DNA of 40,561 bases from Candidatus Peribacteria bacterium RIFCSPHIGHO2_02_FULL_51_15 (GCA_001788965.1 MFXU01000047.1:1-40561), one strand, 5' to 3'. Shown: positions 7,560 through 15,310, counted from the stretch's first letter. Translations and numbers: made by a program. Notes: a model not told the origin generated them from the letters alone.

Positions 7560-9155
7560 ATGTCTTTCACAGTCCGACCTGTCCGCGAGGAGAGGAAGTC
7601 TGATGTCAGGTTCAAGAAGTACGTTCTTCTGGCTGCGGCTTTCGTCCAATCGATATTTCATTTGTATCGGTGGAAAAAGGAGCGTAACCAAAAGGAGCGA
7701 AAGGAGCTCAAACGGATCGCTACGCTCAAAAAAACAGTGACAGTGTTGCTCGCCGTCCTTATCGCGTTCCTGCTGATAATCGGGACGCTGCGGGTTCTGC
7801 TCCGGTTGAAAGCTTTTTCTTTGACCGGAATGTTTTCCGCAGTCAGCGCCGATCTCCCCGCGGACGAAAACGGCCATACCAACGTATTGCTGCTTGGCGT
7901 CGGCGACTCCAATCACGATGGCGTTGACCTGACCGACACGATAATGGTGGCCAGCCTGGATCCGGCTAAAACCCGAAGCGCCGTCCTGCTGTCCCTGCCA
8001 AGAGATTTGTACATATTGAATTCGGAAAAAATGGGCAAAGGCCGCATAAACGACCTGTACAGAGACTACAAGTCCTTTCTGATCTCGCAGGGATCCGACA
8101 AAGCGAAAGCCTCCGGTGAAGCCATGAAGCAGCTGGCGAAAGAAATCGGATCCTTTGTCGATTTGCCGATACACGGCGTGATAAAAATAAATTTCTCCGG
8201 CTTCACCCAGGCGGTTGATGCCATCGGCGGCGTGGATGTTTTCGTTCCGGAAGACATAAGTGACCCCGAATATCCGGGGCCGAATTACACTTTTGAGACT
8301 TTTGCATTGACGAAGGGGCCGCAGCACCTGAGCGGGGAAACGGCGCTGAAATATGTCCGCAGCCGCCATTCGACCAGCGATTTTTCCAGATCGGCGCGCC
8401 AGCAGCAGGTTATGGCCGCAGCCGCAGCCAAAGTGAGGGGAAGCGGACTTTTAAAAAACGCGAGCAAGATGACGGATCTTCTGAGCATAATTTCAAAAAA
8501 TATGGAAACGACCTTCACGACCCGGGAACTTTTCGGCTTGGCCGGCCTGGGCCAGAAAATAGACCAGAAAAAAATTGTTTCGACGCAGCTTTCGGATCAA
8601 AACGGCCTGTATGACGGCCCTGCCGGACGCGGAGGTTTCTTGTATGCGCCTCCCCGCGAACAATTTGAGGGAGCTTCTATCCTGCTGCCGGTCTCCATGC
8701 CGGAAATGCCAGTGACCTGGAAACAGATCAGATCACTCAGCCGTCTGCTTTTTGAAAACCGCGAATTGTTTGTCCGTCCGCCAGCCGTCGCCGTATTGAA
8801 CGCCGGGGCCAGAGAAGGATCGGCCAGGAAACTCGCCGGTGAGCTTTACAAGTACGGCTTCAATGTCGTCGATTCACGAAATTTTTTGAAGGGTGACAAT
8901 CCTTCATTTGAAAAATCGTTCGTCGCCGTTTACCCTTCCCAGAAAACCGAAGAAGCAACGGAAGAAGCGGCCAATAAGCTTTCCAAGGCAGAGGACAACG
9001 CCGATTTTTTCAAAAAACTTTTCAAATTTTCCTCTCCTTTGTCCACGGTCGACATTGCGGCTTTCGGGGAAAATCCCGCAGATATCATCATCGTTTTGGG
9101 CAAGGATTACCGTTTCGGCAATCTGCAAGATTTGATTCTCACTTCAACCGAATAA
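7560..9155 (+). CDS. LytR-CpsA-Psr (LCP) family envelope protein
   Basis: 531-residue membrane-anchored LCP protein. LCP enzymes transfer lipid-linked glycopolymers to the cell wall. A basic cytoplasmic part (residues 1-55) leads to one transmembrane helix (VTVLLAVLIAFLLIIG, about 60-78). The LCP domain (about 105-300) shows NVLLLGVGDSNHDGVDLTDT, SLPRDLYI, GRINDLY, DAIGGVDVFVP and KYVRSRHSTSDFSRSARQQQ, with the conserved Arg and Asp residues. A LytR C-terminal-like domain follows (AVAVLNAGAREGSARKLAG ... DIIIVLGKDY, about 415-525). Start 7560 is favoured over the in-frame ATG at 7497 because TACAAT at 7546-7551 would place transcription at the ATG itself. Confidence 0.92.
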   Translation: MSFTVRPVREERKSDVRFKKYVLLAAAFVQSIFHLYRWKKERNQKERKELKRIATLKKTVTVLLAVLIAFLLIIGTLRVLLRLKAFSLTGMFSAVSADLPADENGHTNVLLLGVGDSNHDGVDLTDTIMVASLDPAKTRSAVLLSLPRDLYILNSEKMGKGRINDLYRDYKSFLISQGSDKAKASGEAMKQLAKEIGSFVDLPIHGVIKINFSGFTQAVDAIGGVDVFVPEDISDPEYPGPNYTFETFALTKGPQHLSGETALKYVRSRHSTSDFSRSARQQQVMAAAAAKVRGSGLLKNASKMTDLLSIISKNMETTFTTRELFGLAGLGQKIDQKKIVSTQLSDQNGLYDGPAGRGGFLYAPPREQFEGASILLPVSMPEMPVTWKQIRSLSRLLFENRELFVRPPAVAVLNAGAREGSARKLAGELYKYGFNVVDSRNFLKGDNPSFEKSFVAVYPSQKTEEATEEAANKLSKAEDNADFFKKLFKFSSPLSTVDIAAFGENPADIIIVLGKDYRFGNLQDLILTSTE

Positions 9156-9162
9156 TATTTAT

Positions 9163-9262
9163 GGAATCAAGAATGAAGGCAGAAATGTTTACCGACCTTT
9201 CCCCCTTTTCTGCCCTTTCTCACTTTGATACCTGATTCTTGATTCTTGATACCTGATTCTTT
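9163..9262. repeat. Inverted word repeat (GAATCAAGAAT / TTGATTCTTGAT)
   Basis: GAATCAAGAATG with GGCAGAAA at the left are mirrored by TTTCTGCCC and repeated TTGATTCTTGATACCTG at the right. It may act as the terminator of the LCP gene. Confidence 0.6.
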
Positions 9263-9265
9263 TCC

Positions 9266-10222
9266 ATGCTGACACCACGCGAGATCATTGCGCAGGCCTG
9301 GACCATAACCACGACCGAGCGTTCGTTGAAACGCTGGGGGTTTGTCGGCTCTTTCTTCCGTCTGCTACTGGATATCAAGCTGGTCGCTTATCAGATTTAT
9401 TTCTCTTACGCATTCATGGTGGCCGGCAAGGAAGTGGGGCTCTTTGACGACATCATCTGGGCCTATGACCGCCTGCCTTTCGGGCTGTTTGTAACCTTGT
9501 TTGTCGGCTTCATACTGCTGCTAGGCGTTGAGTTCCTGCTGCCGAGTTTCACCGACGGAGCCATCATCGGCCTCGGAGCCAAGTCTCACAATAAGGAAGA
9601 GGTCAAAGGCGGTTTTGTCCTTGGGATGTACAATTTCTTTCCCATTTTTACGGTACATGAAATTTTCGTATTCAGCGGCCTGAACCTTCTGATCACGGCC
9701 GTATCGATACTTTTGCGCTACGGAAGCGGACTTCAGGGTTTCCTGATCGTTGTCGCAGTATCCTTGTGGTGCGTATCGGGCATCCTGAAGTTTTTCTCCA
9801 ATTTCGCCGAACCGGCGATAGTGATAGACAAGGAAAATGTGTTTATGGCGATCGGCAAAAGCATGAAACTGGTGATCAGTTATCTCTGGCATGTCATATT
9901 TCTGGTCATGCTGATGCTCATAATCAGTATCCGCATTTTCATAAACACCGTAATCGCCGTCCTCATTCCCGTCGCGGTATTCGGCATCGGGATAGTTCTG
10001 ACTTACATTTTCACCCCGGCGGTCAGCTATACCATCGCCGGCATAGTCGGACTGGTTTTGATCTTCATCGCGGCATATTTCTTCACTTATCTGCATGTCT
10101 TCAAACAAACGGTCTGGACGATCCTCTATATGGAGCTGGTGAAAGAAAAGGAGCTGGACCGGATAGAAATCAAAAATGAGGACGTTATCTTGCCGCAGGT
10201 TCAAGCAGTACCGCAAATTTAG
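9266..10222 (+). CDS. Polytopic membrane protein of unknown function
   Basis: 318-residue integral membrane protein with about six or seven hydrophobic helices, at roughly residues 33-55, 72-96, 120-150, 156-178, 208-235, 236-255 and 260-290. The N-terminus MLTPREIIAQAWTITTTERS is amphipathic and cytoplasmic by charge; the C-terminal 30 residues are soluble and charged. It looks like the glycerophosphodiester-phosphodiesterase-like or DUF975-type helical membrane families found in Patescibacteria, but no catalytic motif is seen and no function is proposed. It sits between the LCP gene and lexA with word-repeat gaps on both sides. No Shine-Dalgarno is visible. Confidence 0.75.
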   Translation: MLTPREIIAQAWTITTTERSLKRWGFVGSFFRLLLDIKLVAYQIYFSYAFMVAGKEVGLFDDIIWAYDRLPFGLFVTLFVGFILLLGVEFLLPSFTDGAIIGLGAKSHNKEEVKGGFVLGMYNFFPIFTVHEIFVFSGLNLLITAVSILLRYGSGLQGFLIVVAVSLWCVSGILKFFSNFAEPAIVIDKENVFMAIGKSMKLVISYLWHVIFLVMLMLIISIRIFINTVIAVLIPVAVFGIGIVLTYIFTPAVSYTIAGIVGLVLIFIAAYFFTYLHVFKQTVWTILYMELVKEKELDRIEIKNEDVILPQVQAVPQI

Positions 10223-10307
10223 GTAAGGAAAGTAAGGGAGGTAAGGGAGGTCATATTTTTTACCTTCCTTACTTTCCTTACTTTCATTACCTTCCTTACC
10301 TTTCTAA
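10220..10307. repeat. Inverted nonamer array (GGTAAGGAA / TTCCTTACC)
   Basis: GGTAAGGAAAGTAAGGGAGG on the left and CCTTCCTTACTTTCCTTAC on the right are complementary, so the array can fold as a hairpin with a T-rich loop. It ends seven bases before the lexA -35 element. Confidence 0.8.
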
Positions 10308-10313
10308 AATCCC

Positions 10314-10359
10314 TTGACTTGTGAACGATCGTCCACCATTCTGGTGTACGATTGTATCC
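10314..10359 (+). promoter_or_regulatory. lexA promoter with two LexA-type operators
   Basis: TTGACT at 10314-10319 is a likely -35 element. Directly after it lies GTGAAC-GATC-GTCCAC (10321-10336), and 23 bases further GTGTAC-GATT-GTATCC (10344-10359). Both fit the plan GTGnAC-N4-GTnnnC. The first is nearly identical to a perfect palindrome in front of the rmuC-like gene at 20470-20485. Overlap with the promoter is what negative autoregulation by LexA requires. The -10 element is not clear. Confidence 0.65.
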
Positions 10360-10367
10360 AATCTTTT

Positions 10368-10976
10368 ATGACCCTTACGCCTCATCAAAGAACGGTTCTG
10401 AACTATATCACTGAATTTCAGAACAAACGCAGCTACTCGCCGTCGCTGGCCGACCTCGCCGTGGCCTTCGGTGTACGCAGCAAGAACTCGGTTGCCAAAG
10501 TGGTGAACACTCTGGTCCACGAGAAACAGATTGAGAAAGATCCGAAAGGCCGGATAAAAATCATCGCTATGGCTCATTTCGACGACCGGCCCGCTCCCCT
10601 GACTCTGCCGCTCTTCGGTCCCATTGCCGCCGGTTTTGCCGCCGCCGCCGAGCAGGACGCCACGGAACAAATACGGCTCGATCAATATCTGATCAAAGAC
10701 CGGGCTGCGACTTTCCTGCTGCGGGTAAAAGGCGACAGCATGATCAATGCCGGCATCCACGAGGGTGATCTGGTGATAGTTGACCGTACCTTTGAACCCC
10801 GGCCAGAGAATATCGTTGTCGGCATTATGGACGGCGAATTTACCCTGAAACGCCTGAAGAAAGACAAGGGAAAATATTATCTAAAAGCCGAAAATGACGA
10901 ATTCCCGGATCTGCACGCCCTCGACGAACTGAAGGTGGCGGGAGTAGTGGTGGGGGTGATTAGAAAATATCACTGA
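10368..10976 (+). CDS. lexA: LexA repressor, SOS response
   Basis: 202-residue LexA. The N-terminal winged helix-turn-helix (residues 1-65: LTPHQRTVLNYITEF ... SYSPSLADLAVAFGVRSKNS) binds operators. The cleavage site is the Ala-Gly of PIAAGFAAAAEQ. The peptidase domain holds the nucleophile Ser in VKGDSMINAGIHEGDLV and the general-base Lys in GEFTLKRL. RecA filaments on damaged DNA trigger self-cleavage and derepression. Start 10368 is chosen because the in-frame ATG at 10314 would run through the operators. The gene stands alone; repeats lie on both sides. All catalytic residues are present, so it should be functional. Confidence 0.95.
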   Translation: MTLTPHQRTVLNYITEFQNKRSYSPSLADLAVAFGVRSKNSVAKVVNTLVHEKQIEKDPKGRIKIIAMAHFDDRPAPLTLPLFGPIAAGFAAAAEQDATEQIRLDQYLIKDRAATFLLRVKGDSMINAGIHEGDLVIVDRTFEPRPENIVVGIMDGEFTLKRLKKDKGKYYLKAENDEFPDLHALDELKVAGVVVGVIRKYH

Positions 10977-10997
10977 GAATTTTTTTCGCCGTATACA

Positions 10998-11024
10998 CCG
11001 CGGCCGGGAACGTCTGCTGCTGAT
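10998..11024. repeat. GC-rich GCTGCTGA-family hairpin
   Basis: CCGCGGCCGGGAACG followed by TCTGCTGCTGA. Related copies lie at 14743-14766, 15320-15348, 16889-16914, 16930-16957 (minus strand) and 34728-34755. Confidence 0.5.
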
Positions 11025-11049
11025 TTCAATTTTTAAAAGCTTCCTTAGT

Positions 11050-11091
11050 TTTTAATTGCAAGTTGGTATCAGAGCGGGCGTTCGCGCCCGC
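11050..11091. repeat. Decayed right end of the 137-bp element plus UUCG hairpin
   Basis: Bases 11050-11071 match the right end of the 137-bp element at 19 of 22 positions (TTGCAAGTTGGTATCA against ATGCAAAATGGTATCA). Next to it GCGGGCG-TTCG-CGCCCGC (11074-11091) forms a perfect 7-bp stem with a stable tetraloop. It looks like the remnant of an older insertion. Confidence 0.5.
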
Positions 11092-11107
11092 GGTTTGGAT
11101 GAGATTC

Positions 11108-11244
11108 ATACCACTTCGCGTTTAAAACGTTCTTAATCAGACGCGCTGGCGGTATGGAGTTCTTGGCTTGAGTAAACGCTACGCGGTACGAGATGATGCC
11201 GTTACGAATGACCGATTAGTTATGTTTTAAATGCAAAATGGTAT
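11108..11244 (+). mobile_element. 137-bp inverted-repeat element, copy 1
   Basis: Begins ATACCACTTCGCGTTTAAAA and ends TTTTAAATGCAAAATGGTAT. The two ends are imperfect inverted repeats over 31 bases (24 matching). Its sequence is identical to copies at 11435-11571 and 19711-19847 and to the visible part of a fourth at 40471. It has no open reading frame of note, so if mobile it is a MITE moved in trans. All copies have the same orientation. Confidence 0.85.
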
Positions 11245-11434
11245 CACTTTGCGAATAAACCAGCTGATTCTTTGCTGTTCAAATTTCTCTGCCCTTTCTT
11301 TGTGCGCGACAAAAAAAAGGGCGAAAGAAAACGCGCGCGCCACAGTCCCTCCTTTGGGCCGCTCTGAACCCCATGGCGCGCACCCACATGGCTCAATTAT
11401 TTATCGCCAACGCAGGTTCTTTTGCTCAAAGCTG
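11245..11434. other. 190-bp spacer between element copies 1 and 2
   Basis: No convincing gene. It carries an inverted repeat GCCCTTT ... AAAGGGC (about 11289-11321) and a second one, GCGCGCCA ... TGGCGCGC (about 11335-11382). With the flanking 137-bp copies it makes a 464-bp composite block of repeats. Confidence 0.6.
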
Positions 11435-11571
11435 ATACCACTTCGCGTTTAAAACGTTCTTAATCAGACGCGCTGGCGGTATGGAGTTCTTGGCTTGAGT
11501 AAACGCTACGCGGTACGAGATGATGCCGTTACGAATGACCGATTAGTTATGTTTTAAATGCAAAATGGTAT
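11435..11571 (+). mobile_element. 137-bp inverted-repeat element, copy 2, inserted in the valS 3' end
   Basis: Identical to copy 1. Its last 29 bases overlap valS, which is read from the opposite strand: the nine terminal ValS residues (HTILHLKHN) and the TAA stop are element sequence. The insertion replaced the original stop region without damaging the folded part of the enzyme. Confidence 0.88.
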
Positions 11572-14455
11572 GAGCCAACCGCTCATCGATTTTCTTCAGC
11601 TTCTCTTCGACCTCCGTAAGCTTCCCCTTTTCCGCTTCCACAAGCGATGCCGGCGCACGTGAAACGAAGTCCTGATTCCGGAGCTTCTGTAAGAGGCCAT
11701 CACGATACCGCACGAGCGACGTCTGTTCCTTCAGGAGACTCTTTTTGACCTTCACCGGATCGAAGAGGCCCTCGAGTGAGAGATGAATCTCCGTGCCGGA
11801 GAGGAATGCGCTCGCGACGTTCGTGTGCTTGACCGGCTTCGCATCGATCATGAGCGTCCCCACATGCCCAAGTCGCCGGATGTGGGCCTCCTGGGACTGA
11901 AGGAGCTCGGCATGCTTCTTCGTGTAAATGAATACCGCAACGTCCTTCCCCGCTTCGATCTCCTGCTCCACCCGCAGCTTGCGAATCGCGGAGATGACAT
12001 CAATAAGTACTTGAAACTGCTCACGCGGAGTTATCCCTTTGCCCTCAGCAAGAGCAATGTCTACCGGCCAAGGATGTTTAATAAGAATATCGGCATTTTC
12101 ATGTTTTAGAGATGACCAAAGCTCCTCTGTGACAAAAGGACAAAATGGATGAAGTAATTGCAAGATTTCTCTGAGAGCGTTAACAAGAAATGGGAGATTC
12201 GATTCCCCTTTAGAAAGTTCCAGGTACCAATCACAAAAGAAGTCCCAAACAAAACTATATAAAGAATCCCCTGCAACGCTAACAGCATAATTTTCTAGGC
12301 CTAACGTAACTTTGCCACGCACAGATAATAGCTCGGAAAACAAAGCGAAATCTGCAAGTGTTTTTGGCTCATAAGCACTAGGTATTATTGCTTTCGGATC
12401 TAATTTCTCCTTTTCACACTGTATCAACACGAACCGTGCCGCGTTCCAGAGCTTGTTGACGAAATTTCTGTACCCCGCGATTTTCTCTTCATAAAGCCGC
12501 GTGTCGTTTCCCGGGCTTTGCCCAATGGTCATGGAAAGTCTCAAGGCATCTGCTCCGTATTTCGGGATGATATCGAGCGGATCGATGGCGGTTTCCGGGT
12601 GGCTCTTGCTCATCTTTTCCCCGTTTCTGTCCAAAACCAATCCGTGGAGATAAACCGTTTCAAAAGGAATTTCACCCGTCGCGTAAGTCGTCATCAGGAT
12701 CATTCGCGCCACCCAGAAAAACAGTATATCGGCGGCGGTTTCCAGAATCTGCGTCGGATGAAAATCCTGAAAATCAGGACTTCTCTTCAACATTTCATCG
12801 AGAGAGATGGAAAAATCATCGGCCAGTGAGGGATCTATAAGCGTCGACCATGTCCATAGTCCAGAAGAAAACCAGGTATCAAGCGTATCAGGATCCTGAT
12901 GAACCACCCCGCCGCAATGAGGACAACCGTCGATCGGTCTCGAAGAAACAATAATGCCGGATTGCCCACCGGCTGTGAGCTGTGAGCTGTGAGCTGTGAG
13001 CTGCTCATCACTCATAGCTGACCGCTCATCGCTTGTCTGCGCATTCTTTGCGTCACCGCACTTCGAGCAATAGTAAACAGGCACCCTGTGTCCCCACCAG
13101 ATTTGGCGGGAAATACACCAGTCCCGGAGATTATCTATCCAATTGAAATAAACTTTTTCAAATCTCTCAGGAATAATTTTTATTTCTCCGTTACGCACAA
13201 CAGATTGCATAATTTCCTTCAAGCTGAACAATTCTCCTTTCCTTGCCCCGCGTAGCCCGAAGGGCGTAGCGGGGTGCCTTCTTGCCCCTTCTTGTCGGCC
13301 GAAACCTTGGCGAAGGCTGATGCCTTCTTGCTCTTCCCAGGTGACTACCTTTTTATTTACATCAATAAACCACTGCTCCTTTATCTGCGGCTCCACTATC
13401 CCCTTCCCGCGATAGCTAACCGCTACCCGGTGAACGTAATTTTTATCCACTTTGACCAGTAATCCTTTGGCCTTCAATTTCTCGACGACTTTCGGCCGGG
13501 CTTCCTCGATCGGCATCCCCGCAAATTCGCCGGCGATCTGAAGCAAGCGGCCGTCGAAGCCTATTATCTGCTCGCGCTCAAGCTTGTGCCGCTCACTGAG
13601 CTCAAAATCGGTCATGTCGTGCCACGGCGTGATGGTCATCACTCCGGTTCCGAATTCCGGATCGACGATCTTGTCTTTTATCACCGTGGCTTTCACCGGC
13701 CCGTTTATCCATTCGGCGGTGAAAGTTTCCCCATCCTTGTATTTCGCGTACCGCTTGTCAGCGGGGTGCATCACGACATACTTGTCGCCGAATTTTGTCT
13801 CCGGGCGGGCGGTGGAGATCTGAAAGGGACCGTATTGAAAGGTGTAGTACGGCGTCTTTTCCTCGATGTATTCGATCTCGTCATCCGAAACCGTCGTCTG
13901 CATCTTCGGGTCCCAGTTCACCGCACGGTGGCCGCGGTAAATCAAACCATCTTGGTACATTTTCACGAAGACCTCGCTCACACAGCGGTTGAGCGTCGGA
14001 TCCAATGTGTAACGCTCCCGGGACCAGTCGCAGCTGGCACCCATCTTCCGGACTTGTCCGCGGATAGTCCCGCGGCTTTTGTCGACGAAATCCGCGATCC
14101 GCCGGATCAATTCTTCGCGCCCGAGCTTGGCCCGGGGGTCGGGAATATTCTCTTCTTTCTGAATCTGTTTTATCACGACGCTTTCGGTGGCGATGGAAGC
14201 ATGGTCGGTGCCCGGCACCCAGAGCACGCGCTTGCCGCGCATACGATTGAACCTGATAAAAATATCCTGTAGAGCGAGCATCACCGAGTGTCCCAGATGC
14301 AGCTGCCCCGTCGCATTCGGCGGCGGCATGCTTATCGTAAAAGTTTCAGCTTTCTCATCTTTGCAACTTTCCGGCCGGAAAGCTCCGCTCTTTTCCCACA
14401 TTTCATAAATCCGATCTTCGGAGGCCTTCGGGTCGTAAGTTTTGGGAAGCGGCAT
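11543..14455 (-). CDS. valS: Valyl-tRNA synthetase with repeat-derived insertions
   Basis: 970-residue class I synthetase charging tRNA-Val. HIGH motif as PNATGQLHLGHS near residue 50; KMSKS motif as NGEKMSKSHPE. The editing domain, anticodon-binding domain and C-terminal coiled coil (LRNQDFVSRAPASLVEAEKG) are all present. Three odd spots are visible. About 30 extra residues (QGFGRQEGARRHPATPFG) interrupt the region before SLKEIMQSVV. About 25 more (SDEQLTAHSSQLTAGG) sit between the zinc-binding CxxC pairs and translate an AGCTGTG tandem. The last nine residues come from a 137-bp element. Start 14455 (MPLPKTYDP) rather than 14491: TAGACT lies eight bases before it. The stretch 12060-12425 is more AT-rich than the rest. 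Confidence 0.95.
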   Translation of the reverse strand: MPLPKTYDPKASEDRIYEMWEKSGAFRPESCKDEKAETFTISMPPPNATGQLHLGHSVMLALQDIFIRFNRMRGKRVLWVPGTDHASIATESVVIKQIQKEENIPDPRAKLGREELIRRIADFVDKSRGTIRGQVRKMGASCDWSRERYTLDPTLNRCVSEVFVKMYQDGLIYRGHRAVNWDPKMQTTVSDDEIEYIEEKTPYYTFQYGPFQISTARPETKFGDKYVVMHPADKRYAKYKDGETFTAEWINGPVKATVIKDKIVDPEFGTGVMTITPWHDMTDFELSERHKLEREQIIGFDGRLLQIAGEFAGMPIEEARPKVVEKLKAKGLLVKVDKNYVHRVAVSYRGKGIVEPQIKEQWFIDVNKKVVTWEEQEGISLRQGFGRQEGARRHPATPFGLRGARKGELFSLKEIMQSVVRNGEIKIIPERFEKVYFNWIDNLRDWCISRQIWWGHRVPVYYCSKCGDAKNAQTSDERSAMSDEQLTAHSSQLTAGGQSGIIVSSRPIDGCPHCGGVVHQDPDTLDTWFSSGLWTWSTLIDPSLADDFSISLDEMLKRSPDFQDFHPTQILETAADILFFWVARMILMTTYATGEIPFETVYLHGLVLDRNGEKMSKSHPETAIDPLDIIPKYGADALRLSMTIGQSPGNDTRLYEEKIAGYRNFVNKLWNAARFVLIQCEKEKLDPKAIIPSAYEPKTLADFALFSELLSVRGKVTLGLENYAVSVAGDSLYSFVWDFFCDWYLELSKGESNLPFLVNALREILQLLHPFCPFVTEELWSSLKHENADILIKHPWPVDIALAEGKGITPREQFQVLIDVISAIRKLRVEQEIEAGKDVAVFIYTKKHAELLQSQEAHIRRLGHVGTLMIDAKPVKHTNVASAFLSGTEIHLSLEGLFDPVKVKKSLLKEQTSLVRYRDGLLQKLRNQDFVSRAPASLVEAEKGKLTEVEEKLKKIDERLAHTILHLKHN
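12966..13028. repeat. In-frame word repeat inside valS (AGCTGTG)n
   Basis: Tandem GAGCTGT units followed by GCTCATCACTCATAGCTGACC lie inside the zinc-ribbon loop of ValS and keep the frame. Related GCTCATCGCTTATCGC words occur next to the pnp stop at 17125-17152. Confidence 0.7.
13233..13330. repeat. In-frame palindromic insertion inside valS
   Basis: Contains the inverted repeat CCCCGCGTAGCCC-GAA-GGGCGTAGCGGGG in two halves and the segment GGCCGAAACCTTGGCGAAGG. The core CCGAAACCTT..GCGAAGGC is shared with the insertion in rsmA at 26181-26221, and both are read in the frame giving GFGR. Confidence 0.7.
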
Positions 14456-14501
14456 TGGGAGAAAGTCTACTACATGAGAGCTGTAAGCCAAATTATGATT
14501 A

Positions 14502-14529
14502 TTGACATTTATTATTTTTCTAATATATG
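14502..14529 (+). promoter_or_regulatory. Promoter of a candidate small RNA
   Basis: TTGACA (14502-14507), 16-base spacer, TATATG (14524-14529). No open reading frame begins within the transcript it would make; a strong terminator lies about 70 bases downstream of the predicted start. Confidence 0.65.
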
Positions 14530-14535
14530 AACATA

Positions 14536-14653
14536 ACTCCTTTCAACGGTTTTTGGAGTTGGGATAGGTAAGCCTGCATTGTGGGCGACCACTATCCACC
14601 CCGGGGCGATGCTTCTCCTCTTTTCTCTCTCAAAGAAGCATCGCCCCATTTTT
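14536..14653 (+). ncRNA. Candidate small RNA of about 118 nt
   Basis: Bounded by a near-consensus promoter and a perfect 14-bp terminator stem (14603-14616 against 14634-14647) with five T. Inside, GGATAG (14562-14567) pairs with CTATCC (14592-14597), enclosing GCC/GGC pairing, so the body is structured. It lies between valS (opposite strand) and the gene at 14825, and neither is in position to be controlled in cis as a leader, because the terminator closes it 170 bases before the next start. It lacks the SRP RNA apical motif and does not resemble tmRNA. A riboswitch remnant is an alternative. Confidence 0.55.
14603..14653 (+). terminator. Terminator of the candidate small RNA
   Basis: GGGGCGATGCTTCT and AGAAGCATCGCCCC form a perfect 14-bp stem with a 17-base pyrimidine-rich loop, followed by ATTTTT. 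No T run exists on the other side, so it acts on the plus strand. Confidence 0.9.
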
Positions 14654-14742
14654 AAATGTTTTGATTTTTTCAAGCTGCCCTTCAACTTCGCTCAGGGTAA
14701 ACAAGCCATCAGCTACCAGTGACGCCAAAGCTTTTAGTTGCC

Positions 14743-14766
14743 GCGCCCGCGGAGGGGCGCTGCTGA
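14743..14766. repeat. GC-rich GCTGCTGA-family hairpin
   Basis: GCGCCC-GCGGAGG-GGCGC stem followed by TGCTGA. One of at least six dispersed copies. Confidence 0.6.
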
Positions 14767-14811
14767 GTGGAAAAAATAACTGTTTTTTTACAAATTTTGT
14801 AGATAAAGACC

Positions 14812-14817
14812 TATAAT
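14812..14817 (+). promoter_or_regulatory. -10 element for a leaderless transcript
   Basis: Perfect TATAAT ending seven bases before the ATG at 14825; TTACAA 18 bases upstream is a weak -35. Transcription would begin at or next to the start codon. Confidence 0.6.
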
Positions 14818-14824
14818 TACCAGC

Positions 14825-15310
14825 ATGGAACGAGAGCATATATTTCTAGGGTCAAAAGAAAACCGCCTGATACCGAGAGGGGTTTTCGGCAATTTGAAAA
14901 ATGTTGTGGCCGGCTCTTTCGATGAAAACGTTATCGTCCCCGCGGAAAAAGGCAATGTGCCCAAAGCGCTGCTGGGCGTTCCGATCGCGGTAGCGGATAC
15001 CGTCCTTACGGCGCCGGACGCCGCACTGGCGGGACTTGCGGGCGAGGATATCGAGCCGCTCAAAGCCCAGTCCTTCGCCCGAACCAGCCGCGATATTCCG
15101 CTGATCGTAAGTCATACACTGGATACCATCGCGAACCTGCTGACACTGAAACCATGGCAAGCAACCAAAAGTTTTGTAAAAGGCGGGCTGGGAGTACTTC
15201 GCCTGCCCTCCGATATCCCGATGGATATCGTCAATGACGCGACGGGGGTGAGCGTCATCGAAAGAAAACAGGCACATTACCATGACAAAATTCTCGCGCT
15301 CGCGGCATGA
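14825..15310 (+). CDS. Unknown 161-residue protein
   Basis: I do not recognise this family. The protein begins MEREHIFLGSKENRLIPRG and contains a mildly hydrophobic Ala-rich segment (KALLGVPIAVADTVLTAPDAALAGLAGEDI, in two halves around residues 45-75) and a second one near 95-110. There are no Cys residues and no clear signal peptide. The text VPIAVADTVLTAPDAA suggests a helix that could lie in or on a membrane. Codon use looks like its neighbours and the frame is open across 486 bases, so it is likely real. A perfect TATAAT lies seven bases before the ATG, which supports this start and a leaderless mRNA. Confidence 0.7.
   Translation: MEREHIFLGSKENRLIPRGVFGNLKNVVAGSFDENVIVPAEKGNVPKALLGVPIAVADTVLTAPDAALAGLAGEDIEPLKAQSFARTSRDIPLIVSHTLDTIANLLTLKPWQATKSFVKGGLGVLRLPSDIPMDIVNDATGVSVIERKQAHYHDKILALAA

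Noticed and set aside
10314-10367. LexA N-terminal extension from ATG 10314
   Set aside because: It would translate the promoter and both operators; the LexA fold begins at MTLTPHQRTVL.
11231-11452. 73-residue open frame across the end of element copy 1
   Set aside because: It runs through repeat DNA and hairpins, has no family features and ends in the next element copy.
11108-11571. 137-bp elements as integron attC sites
   Set aside because: No GTTRRRY/RYYYAAC core sites at the ends, no integrase, and the intervals between copies are 0.2, 8 and 21 kb of ordinary genes.
14536-14653. SRP RNA, 6S RNA or tmRNA
   Set aside because: The SRP apical tetraloop region is absent, the length is too short for 6S or tmRNA, and there is no tRNA-like end.
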